DNA from: Biscogniauxia marginata
Lineage: Eukaryota; Ascomycota; Sordariomycetes; Xylariales; Xylariaceae
Assembly: GCA_022695795.1 (NCBI GenBank)
Contig: MU404254.1
Location: forward strand, 1-29,144
Length of the DNA: 29,144 nucleotides
Direction: 5' to 3'
Made by a program: the position numbers and the translations under genes. The notes beneath the pieces are model-generated. The model worked only from the letters and a program-made list of their open reading frames with translations. It made no database searches and had not been told where the DNA came from. Shown in pieces: positions 1-8,002 of this stretch (within the stretch, counting starts at the first letter, position 1; the number at the start of each line of letters is the position of its first letter).

Positions 1-185
1 TAAAAATTAAAAATTAAAAATTAAAAATTAAAAATTAAAAATTAAAAATTAAAAATTAAAAATTAAAAATTAAAAATTAAAAATTAAAAATTAATTTATT
101 AAACTTAAAAATTTTTATAAAATATATATTAATTTTTATTTACTTTAATGCACGGCTTTTAAAATAAAAGGTATTTATTAATTAC
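1..185. repeat. AT-rich block edge with a 7-bp satellite
   Basis: Bases 1-92 are about 13 tandem copies of the heptamer TTAAAAA with no visible interruption. Bases 93-185 are AT-rich DNA without a usable reading frame. Composition becomes ordinary near base 186. This appears to be the margin of an AT-rich block like the one beyond 10,795. No transposon features can be read in this short piece. Confidence 0.85.
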
Positions 186-1080
186 CTCACCTAGTAAATC
201 TAATTGCCAAATTCGGCTAAAACCCCAAGTGGCCAATTCAGGTTTTGGGGTTTTGGCGGATACGCTCTAATGGAGCACCGTAGTCACCCCCGGACAGCTT
301 ATATAAGTGGGGTCCCGACAAGAGGGAACTTTGAGTCTATTCACAACAAAGTGGGTCCTTGGGTATCATATATTCGATTATACTCACAACAGCAGTCCCA
401 GACTCACAAGCATATAGTAATGGGCCTAATAATCGCACAGCAGATCCGTACAATGATAGATGCAGTCTACAAGGTATTTTCATAAATTAATAGGTATATG
501 GCTACGTGGCACAAGTACCTTAAACATGGAAGAACATCCTGGTGTAAGATGCTCTAGCTCCAAACTGAGATAAAGCACACAGAGCTGCAAATACAAGAAC
601 AACCAGGGTTTATGCATATATACAGTGTCATTTTCTTCCGGCTAGCTTGGTATATCCTGTTCCTTTCGCTGCTGCAACTTCCTGCTGGTAAAAGCCAGAA
701 CTGCTCGCTTACGTTTTGCAAAGCAAAGAAAACACACCCCTTAAATTGTTTATACAAACTTATTTCTTTAGCCAGTGCCAGGCCCAAATCCTCTTCATAG
801 TCGCCTTCATTATCAGCTTAGGATTTGGTTGAGATAATGCCAAGGCATGTGGACGGGATGGAGTGTATTAGTCCATGTAAGAGCCCGAAAGGGGGGTGCG
901 GAAGCCTAGATAGAGATGCATATGGGAGGCCATAGTACCACCATACCTACAGAGAAAAATCGAAAACGCTTAGGACCTGGCACTAGGCCGTACTGCAGAA
1001 GAAGCCATTAGTGAGCAGGTACTTGCATGGCAACATTGTGTACCTCCCTACCCCATTGCATTCTACCGTGTGAATATTAC
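186..1080. other. Intergenic DNA, no gene supported
   Basis: Ordinary base composition. The open frames here (such as 204-485 on + and 612-800 / 554-787 on opposite strands) are short, mutually overlapping or lack an ATG, and have no recognisable domain. A TATA-like CTTATATAAG lies near 297-306, with a CCAATT at 233-238 upstream, so an unrecognised short transcript or a solo LTR is possible. Nothing supports a specific call. Confidence 0.5.
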
Positions 1081-1115
1081 AACCAATGAATGCTGAATAT
1101 AATATTATATATACC
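1081..1115 (+). promoter_or_regulatory. Probable core promoter of the 856-aa gene
   Basis: A CCAAT pentamer at 1083-1087 is followed about 20 bases later by an AT stretch ending in TATATATA (about 1106-1112). These lie about 185 bases before the ATG at 1298, a plausible distance for a fungal promoter with a 5' UTR. The 100 bases before the ATG are C/T-rich, as is common in fungal leaders. This is inference from motif and spacing only. Confidence 0.45.
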
Positions 1116-1297
1116 CCCGGAGAATTACTACTTAAGACGAAATAAATTCCCACTCAGACTGCTTCTAGCTCTGCAAACCTTCTTCATCATTCTTCAAGAA
1201 TATTAGCATCACCAGCCACCGTCGAACACCCAAACCACATATTTCCAACTCTCAACTTCGTCAGCACGTACTTCCCTGAGACCCTCTCCCAGACAAA

Positions 1298-3384
1298 ATG
1301 AACAAACACAATCATCAATATGATCCCAAGGAGGGCATGATCCTTGAGTTCAACGCAAGTGGCTTGCACATGCCTACCTCAAGGCCCACCTGTGTCGAAG
1401 AGGTGCAGCAGGAAGCCAAAGAGCTTAGCCACTCCATTTTCCACTCTTGGAATAAGTTACACGCGATTCTTGAGAAACGAGAGGAGTCCCTCCGTAATAG
1501 GTGGGCCAAAATGACCAGAGGACAGCGAGGAAAGATCCTACAAGCTGCTTGGCCATGTATTGGAGGCCCGGGTTCTGCTACCTCCATGCCGGTAAACCAC
1601 AATCCCCATATAAAGCAACTCCTACAATCGGAAGAGAATCTGGTCGGGAGCAACTTCGTGTGGCCATACGTCAATCTCGAGGACTTGGCTCAACCTCGTA
1701 ATCTTTTACTCCTACTCAACTCACGCGGACGTAATCTCCCCGGCGCGTTTGCTCACGCAGACATGGCTGCTGCTCGCCTAGGTATCTTCTTTGGAGTCCG
1801 ACCTTGGAAAGTTCTCAACGACTGGATAATGTACCTACCGTGTCAGACGGCACAGGAGGCTTACGGTCGTTTGGAATCTTTCCATGGGGATACTTGCGCG
1901 CCAGTGGCCGAGCATAACCAGTTCGACATCACATCCGGACTTATTGTAATGGAAGCCCAGGATAAACTCCTCAAGTTCCTGGTCGAATGCTGCTACCAGA
2001 TATTTGGCAAGGTGCCAAGGGAGAAAATTGCTGACGACACCTTGCCTTCGCTTCCCGAACCCCCTACTCTGGTCAGCGAGCATCCGTATGCGGATTCCAT
2101 CATAATCCCCACGGAGTATGCATATCAGATCCCGAAAAAGTTTGATATGAATCGTCTGAAGCAGCTGGTAGAGGCTCGAAAGGCGGCCGCGCTCGATCAC
2201 GTATTTGATCTCAGAGAGGACCCAGGATACTTTGCCTCCGCCATCTTGGATCAAGGAGATCATCAGTGGCAAAGGATACTTGATACAAACGGCGAGCGGC
2301 ACCCGCACGACAATGACGGGAGGTTCTGGCGCCGGACGGCTTCCAGGGTTATACAGGAGGCCTATTCCAGGTTTCTGGTCTTCGACAAAGTCTACGAAAA
2401 GATCCTAGCTATCGAGAAAGCGGGCTTGAATGACGACAACATATTGGATCCGATGAAGCCGTTGCCCGAGGAGCTGGAAGCGGCGCTGCTAGATTTGCGA
2501 TTGTTTCTCTATGTCAAATCCAACCAAGCAATTGAGACTTTGAAGGAGAACGTCGTAGGATCGCCCGAGCTGCGCAAACTCTTCTTACGGATGCCATACT
2601 TGTATTTGAACGTCGAGAATGAGGACGTAGACGTCGTCAAGTACAAGAACAAACCAACCGACGACATCCTTCTATCACTTTTCAATTGGCTTTGGGATAA
2701 GAACCAGGTCTCCATACTACAACTGCAAACAATCGCTGACGAGATCCAACGGTGTATAGACAATGACGCTTACCAGCAGTCACGGATCTCTCAATGGATC
2801 CTTTTTGTGTTCTCCGAAGTTACTTTATTCGCTCAGCTGTGCCACCATATCGACACTCTCTATCCCTGGGGCCCCGAGATCAATCGTAAGAATTACGAGA
2901 ACATCGAGGCGAAGAAGCCTCTAAATATGGACGATTTTGAGGACATGCTTGACGTTGAATACTCTTGTCTATCTTTCAGGAGAGCCACAAAACACCTCAC
3001 CCCTATAGAAAGCCGCTTCTACTACCCCGCCGATGGTCGCCGGAACAAGGCGAGAACAAAGCAGATGCAGCGGGCAGAGCATAACCTCGACAAGTTCTGG
3101 AAAAACTTCGACAGGCACTTCATCAACTATGTAGGGATATCCATACAGGAGCTGCTTCAGGACCGCGGAGTCGAATGGCGCGAGATGAGCCGGACCCCGG
3201 AATGGATCCCGCGGATGAAGAGAGCCGCGCCGTCGCCGTCCCAGGACGAGATCGACAGCTTCCAGGTCCCGGGCTCGTACGGCGCGCCGGAAAAGGCGCC
3301 GGGCCGCCTCGCTGTCGAGCCGGAGAAGGCAAAGCCCAAGACGCGAGGCACGCCGGACGCGTCCCGCGCCGAACCCAGCGAGGC

Positions 3385-3428
<44 letters not shown>

Positions 3429-3868
3429 CCGCGACGCCGGCCGCGGAAGCGGAAGCGGAAGCGGAAGCGGAAGCGGAAGCGGACGAGGACCCCGCGCCCC
3501 CCTTGTTCGCGGTGCCCAGGCGCGCGTACAAGGTCTTCTCGGCGCTGTTCTTCATGCGCGAGGACGCCGCCGCGGGCACGATCGCCTGGGCCGACTTCCT
3601 CTACGCCATGGCGTGCGTCGGGTTCAGGTTCGAGAAGCGCTACGGCTCCGCCTGGCAGTTCACGCCGACGCGACTCGGCGTCGGTGCCTGCGCCGGCGCC
3701 GGGGGGCAAAATAAGAATAAGACGGCGACGACGACGACGACGATGAGGGGCATCCTGTTCCACGAACCCCACCCGGGCGGCAAGATCGGCCGCGAGCTCG
3801 CGCGCTGCCTCGGCCGCAGGCTGAGCCGGAACTACGGCCTCAGCGGAGAGAACTTCATGCTCGCGTAG
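1298..3868 (+). CDS. Fungal protein of unknown function with Ser / Glu-Ala repeats and a HicA-like C-terminal region
   Basis: An uninterrupted 856-codon frame whose ATG sits in a good context (ACAAAATG). The N-terminal ~240 residues match my memory of a large family of uncharacterised Pezizomycotina proteins: a helical SWNKLHAILEKREE-type start, an FVWPYVNLEDL motif near residue 120, and a segment about SRGRNLPGAFAHAD (~142-155). Residues ~670-740 are low complexity, with a run of 14 Ser at 697-710 and six Glu-Ala pairs. The last ~100 residues contain GSAWQFTP and FHEPHPGGKI, then an arginine-rich end. That layout (GF...G-S...H...K...L) recalls the HicA double-stranded-RNA-binding-like fold, here split by a low-complexity insert (Gly/Ala, Asn-Lys, poly-Thr). 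GC content rises sharply after about 3200. No catalytic function can be assigned. The gene converges on the next gene at 4349-5305. The coding call is strong; the HicA resemblance is inference. Confidence 0.85.
3386..3427 (+). repeat. (AGC)14 microsatellite coding poly-Ser
   Basis: Fourteen uninterrupted AGC triplets in frame with the 856-aa protein, coding Ser 697-710. Pure triplet runs of this length are prone to length change, so this protein is likely to vary between isolates. Confidence 0.97.
3445..3480 (+). repeat. (GGAAGC)6 minisatellite coding Glu-Ala repeats
   Basis: Six perfect copies of GGAAGC, in frame, coding alternating Glu and Ala just after the poly-Ser run. The unit is two codons long, so gain or loss keeps the frame. 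A further (ACG)5 run at 3728-3742 codes for poly-Thr inside the C-terminal domain. Confidence 0.97.
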
Positions 3869-4348
3869 ATGGCTGGCTGGGGATGTCTGTGTTCTTTTCC
3901 TTTTTTTCTTTTTTCCCCCTTTTTTTTCCTTATCAAATCCACAATGAAAATTCCCGTCAGATTCTATGAACCCTGTTAATCAAGGATTACTTCCTAATGT
4001 TTTTTCTTTCTTTTTCCTCAATTCTTTTTTCTCTTTTCCCTTTTTCCTTTTTTATTTTTCATTTTTTTCATTTTATGATATCTGGGGGTTTTTAGTCCGT
4101 ACCTATGGGAAGAGAGTACTTGCCGATTGAGATACTGCTGATCAAGCCTCGAAAAAACCGCCAGAGGGTTACCATGAGACAGGCGGCCGAGTTTTGGACT
4201 AGTTTAGGAGCTAGGAAACAAATAATGGTATCTAAGTGAGCAGATTCAAATTTAGTAGGGCAAGAACCCTATATTTTCCGGTCATTACATTACAGTTCTA
4301 GTGAATAGTGGCTATAGATGCTGCCTCATTTATGATGTGTCCCCCGTC
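3869..4348. other. Convergent 3' intergenic region, T-rich
   Basis: 480 bases between two genes that point at each other, so it should contain both 3' UTRs. The plus strand has long T and T/C runs at about 3896-3930 and 4000-4075. No reading frame, RNA gene or repeat element is recognisable. Confidence 0.6.
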
Positions 4349-5305
4349 TTAAGACTCCCGCCCTCCGTGGAAGAAAAGAGTGCGGAGATGATTGTACATC
4401 TCCTCTGAACTAGACAACCTAGTAGCGTTGCTGTCTGATGCCGAATATCTCGTCGATGGCGGTATATGGTCCAATGTACTATCTAATATTTCCTCGTCCT
4501 CACTCTCCCAGACGGGATCCAGTGACGCGACATCTCTGAACGTCCACTCCCTGCCCAGCCCGAGCACAGAAATTTCACCATTTGGGTGCTGGTTGATCGT
4601 CCACTCGGATCTCTTCTGGATAGTCATCAAGGCCCAGAGCTTCCCGAGGTTGATGATCGGGCTTAGGGAGCTGTACTGATCGAACAGCTGCTTCATTGTA
4701 CTGAAACCCGCACAATCAAAACTGCCCTGCCACATATCAGTAGCTAGCGAGCAAATAGTGCCGAATTCCTTCCTTGAGCTAAAAGTGGCCAAAAACAGCG
4801 AGTCCTGTCTCATTAGCCGCCCGTGATGGAGGTACTCGTATCGGTGATGCACCAGCTTCCGCCTTTTCCAATTCTCGTCCCTCATATGATAGTCTCCCCC
4901 AACGTACCCTAGTTTTCTCGCGATGGCGTGCGCGTTGTACAGATGTTCGAGGTCTCTGCCCCAAATAGCGATGATACTAATTCTCCGGCCTCCTTTCGAA
5001 AATATCCAAGATATCCGCCGCATAGCGGTATTCCAGTCACTGAAGAATGATATATAAGGAGTAGGAACGTGCTTCCAAGACATATGGTCGTCGAAACTTT
5101 CTAGAGAAACAGTGGCTGTTTCTAATGGCCATCGGGGCCTCAGGTTTCCTTTCCAGTCAAACCCCCCATTTGGGGCTCCTGGTCCCCGTTCAGGACCAGA
5201 TTTGTTTATCACTCGGAAGAGCACATAAGGGCGCTGAGACTCTGGGAGCGACAAGGGGGTATTGCCTGAATGGTTCGAGCCATCGGGATCGTATATTGGC
5301 GGCAT
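4349..5305 (-). CDS. DUF7587-like fungal protein
   Basis: A single-exon 318-residue frame. Residues ~27-115 carry a recognisable pattern: LFRVI near the start, then GFDWKGN, a Trp, a leucine/histidine segment (SLESFDDHMSW), TPYISFFSDW, and a hydrophobic strand ISIIAIWGRDL. This matches the uncharacterised ascomycete domain I know as DUF7587, often found in secreted or stress-related multi-copy fungal families. The arrangement of an early Arg and a later YIS-F-S motif is loosely like ADP-ribosyltransferase folds, but no catalytic Glu can be assigned from sequence alone. No signal peptide or membrane segment is apparent. A TATA-like TATATAAA (minus strand) at about 5426-5435 lies some 125 bases upstream. 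The C-terminal third is acidic and Ser-rich. Coding is likely; family assignment is from memory and moderate. Confidence 0.75.
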   Translation of the reverse strand: MPPIYDPDGSNHSGNTPLSLPESQRPYVLFRVINKSGPERGPGAPNGGFDWKGNLRPRWPLETATVSLESFDDHMSWKHVPTPYISFFSDWNTAMRRISWIFSKGGRRISIIAIWGRDLEHLYNAHAIARKLGYVGGDYHMRDENWKRRKLVHHRYEYLHHGRLMRQDSLFLATFSSRKEFGTICSLATDMWQGSFDCAGFSTMKQLFDQYSSLSPIINLGKLWALMTIQKRSEWTINQHPNGEISVLGLGREWTFRDVASLDPVWESEDEEILDSTLDHIPPSTRYSASDSNATRLSSSEEMYNHLRTLFFHGGRES

Positions 5306-6560
5306 ACTTGACTTGACTGTGTCCGCCTGAATGGCTAGCTAGTTGAGAAACACGAGGAATATGGGTAGGTATGAGAGATGAACTTAAATCGCCGTAATGT
5401 AGGCGAAAGCAAGCGAGACGTGAGATTTATATACTACATAAGGGACCTCCTTTCTTTTTGTCAATGGCACCTGTTTTGTGCATACCCCTATCCGCAGCCT
5501 ACTGAGCGATTTTCATCGTGAACCATGGACGCAACAAAAGTCGATAATTACCAAGTGATCTATCTCACTTAGCTGTAAACAATGATCAAAAAACATATTT
5601 CTGCACTGAGGAGACGAAGATCGCGAATGGGCTGGCTAATCAGAAAGGGGGGAGGGGACGGGGCTAAACTGTCTGTCTATTCTCAGATATAATAACAACG
5701 CTGAGAAGTGCGGTCTTCAGAAAGCCTCAGGACAATATACACGTCTTGATTTGAAGTGAGGAAAGGGGAGAGGACTCATTGAGTATCGATGTGTCCTTTA
5801 TCAAAAAAGACCAGAGAATCCGATTTAGCAGAATATTAAAACTGACGACAGGTAGTATGCGAATCCCTTCACCTCAGGAACTACTTATCGCAGATGAAAA
5901 TGAACAAGTATATACATATATGTATGTCGATGTAAGACATGAGCCACTGAAACATGCTGAGCCCTCATGACGATTGAGAATCAATAATGTGTTGAATCCA
6001 TGTTTACTTCGCGACAGTTATCATGCCGTATCAATCAATGTACTAAGACTGCCTGAGTAAGTGGTGGTCACGGAAACGAATTAATAAAGGAGTGAATGAC
6101 GTGGTCGAAATGCCGTACTGGAAAATGGGGTTTTCAAGAACGACTTATGACGGTATACTGTCTCCTTCACTCACCTACCCACCCATTGCTATGACCTAGG
6201 CTTGGCCTTTTCTCAGTAGACAAGTTCAAATATGTACTCAATATGTACGTAGACCCTGACACCGCTTTGCGTATATAGTACTACAGTAAACTATGTGTAT
6301 CATTAGACACGTTATATTCTGGGTCTTCTCTCTGATAATGCGATCCCCCTTCAAACAGTTAACAAAGCCGTGTGGTATGCTGTGAGGGCTGGAAAAGGGG
6401 TCTCCTGAATATAGGATATGTCACATGTCAATTAGAGGATATAATCATCACGTTTGAGACGAATCAATATTATATCATTAATTCATTTTGGCATAAACAT
6501 TATTAACTATGACCTTTACCGCTACCTCCTCTCCCCTATCCGCCCTAAGCCCAGGCAAGA
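5306..6560. other. Intergenic region, no gene supported
   Basis: 1,255 bases of ordinary composition between the start of the DUF7587-like gene and the stop of get2, both on the minus strand. It should hold the promoter of the former and the 3' UTR of the latter. The longest open frame (5779-5970, +) lacks an ATG start and any known feature. No tRNA, rRNA or repeat was recognised. Confidence 0.55.
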
Positions 6561-7624
6561 CTAGGTTCTCAGTAGACGGCACACGCCCATGACGAAGACG
6601 CAGAAGAGCGCGTCGTTCCGGACCGTGCTGAAGATCTGCCCGTACCGCAGCGCGTGGCGCAGGTACCCCTTGGCCGGGTCGGGGAGGAAGCCGCTGACGG
6701 TCCACAGCCAGCCGCTCGGCGGCTCGCGCGCCGCGTCCATGAAATACCGCGTCGTCAGCAGCACGGCCTCGACCGAGGTGAAGACGTAGAAGAAGTAGGC
6801 GCGCGCCTGCTCGACGCTGATGTTGTCCCCCAGCAGGCCCGTGCTCTGGATGGCCGAGTCGTGCTCCCGCTCCGCCCGGCTGCCGGAGAAGGTCGTCGCC
6901 AGCGCCACGTAGAGGCCCAGGCCGAGGGCGAAGATGGCGTGCAGTATGCGCCAGAGGTTCACCGTCTTGCTCGACTGCTGCGCCTGTTGCTGCTGCAGGG
7001 GGTTGGCGCCGCCGAATAGCCCATCCATGCCCGTGCCCGCGAACGGGTTTGCGCCGCCGGGCATGCCGCCTCCCATCATCTTAGACAGCATCTGCACCAT
7101 GGGGTCCTCCTCCATGCCTTCCATGCCGGACGTCGGCGGCGTACCGTCGAATACCGGATTCTGACCCTGTGCGGAACTAGCCGACGCGGGGCGGTCGAGC
7201 CCAAGCATTATCTGTCGCAGCTGTGCCTCCGAGACGTCAGATGCGTCGCCTGTGGGCGTCCGTGAAGTGGCCTTAGGCTCGTAGTAGTGCTGAGAGATGT
7301 CGACTTCCTCCGGGTCGGCATGTTGGTCTGCAGTCGGGGTCGGTTTGGGAGCTGGTAAAGTTGTCGCAGTAGGCTGCGGTGCAGCTGATTCGGAGGCTGG
7401 TTGGGGTTGGGGATCTGGTTGCGATGGTCAGCAAATGGAGGTATTAGATGTCGAGGCAGATAAAGCTCACCTCTCTGGATGCCTCCTCCAAGGCCTGTGA
7501 TCTTATTCAGACGTGCAGCTCCCCCGGCCCTGATTTTGGCCTCTCTCCGTTCCTTGCGAAGACGGGCTTGCTCGGCGGCGCGGGCTGCTGCCGCATCCTC
7601 GGGTGCTTGAACCCCTTCGGTCAT
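6561..7624 (-). CDS. get2: GET complex subunit Get2 (two exons)
   Basis: Get2 forms, with Get1, the ER membrane receptor that takes tail-anchored proteins from the Get3 ATPase. Exon 1 is 7471-7624 and exon 2 is 6561-7414, giving 335 residues. The N-terminus carries the basic RLRKERREAKIRAGG segment (residues 21-35), the conserved Get3-binding motif of Get2/CAML proteins, followed by LNKITGLGGG. A Pro-rich linker leads to EEVDISQHYY and QLRQIMLGLDRP, typical of filamentous-fungal Get2. A Met/Gly-rich middle precedes three predicted membrane segments at about 206-227, 258-277 and 310-333, as expected for the family. The frame joins exactly across the intron (AGA G|AT), which supports the model. 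The stop is at 6561-6563, right after the third membrane segment, as is usual. Divergent with gep3. Confidence 0.9.
7415..7470 (-). other. Intron of get2 (56 bp)
   Basis: On the minus strand the donor is GTGAGC immediately after CAGAGAG. A branch site TGCTGAC lies 18-24 bases before the acceptor AACCAG. Removal restores a single frame from the RERR-type N-terminus into the membrane-domain exon. Without splicing, exon 1 runs on as an unrelated 138-residue frame. Confidence 0.9.
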
Positions 7625-8002
7625 TGTTTCGGGATGGGTATTTTTGTTTATTTTTAGGCTATTTTGCTTCTTCCTCTTCTTCTTCTCCGTAGGTGTTTGG
7701 TAGGTTTTGAGGTTGGGAGAGGTTAGGGGGGTTTTGCGTGGCGAGGTTGCGAGTTGTACAATGTAAGAATGATGAGTTGTTCGAGGAAAGATGCCAGAGG
7801 TGTTAGTGGCTTATCGATAACAACGGCGGCACGGGTTGCAGGGATCGTCTCCAATTAACGTCACCGTTCCTGCGTTTCCATCGCGCTAACTGGAATTTTT
7901 ATAAAGCTTAAAAAGGTTTTGCTTCTGATGCTATTTCCATTCTATTTTTACAAGTACTATCACCTACATATCCATGGCATACGTATCTGCAGGAAAGAGA
8001 CA
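7625..8002. promoter_or_regulatory. Shared divergent promoter region of get2 and gep3
   Basis: 378 bases separate the two ATGs, which point away from each other, so both promoters must lie here. On the get2 side there is a pyrimidine run on + (7668-7690), which is a GA-rich leader in get2 mRNA sense. On the gep3 side an AT-rich stretch with TTTTATAAAG sits at about 7897-7906, roughly 100 bases before the gep3 ATG. No specific operator was recognised. An upstream in-frame ATG at 7928 could give a 25-residue N-terminal extension of Gep3, but it would bury the targeting signal. Confidence 0.5.

Noticed and set aside
204..485. 93-codon open frame at the left of the gene island
   Set aside because: Opens with TTG rather than ATG, and has no domain, codon bias or neighbour context to support it.
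554..800. Two overlapping open frames on opposite strands
   Set aside because: Short, fully overlapping and of unlike composition; neither has a recognisable family.
930..1070. Possible 5S rRNA relic (GGCCGTACT, then GTACTTGCATGG)
   Set aside because: Only scattered short matches to fungal 5S rRNA with wrong spacing and no pairing ends; not above chance by eye.
3123..3772. Several long open frames across the GC-rich end of the 856-aa gene, both strands
   Set aside because: Shadows caused by high GC and triplet repeats; the 1298-3868 frame explains the region.
5779..5970. 63-codon frame between genes
   Set aside because: Non-ATG start, no similarity, no promoter or context.
7919..8002. Upstream extension of Gep3
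   Set aside because: Starts at TTG (or ATG 7928) and would place hydrophobic, aromatic residues before the mitochondrial presequence; ATG 8003 fits better.
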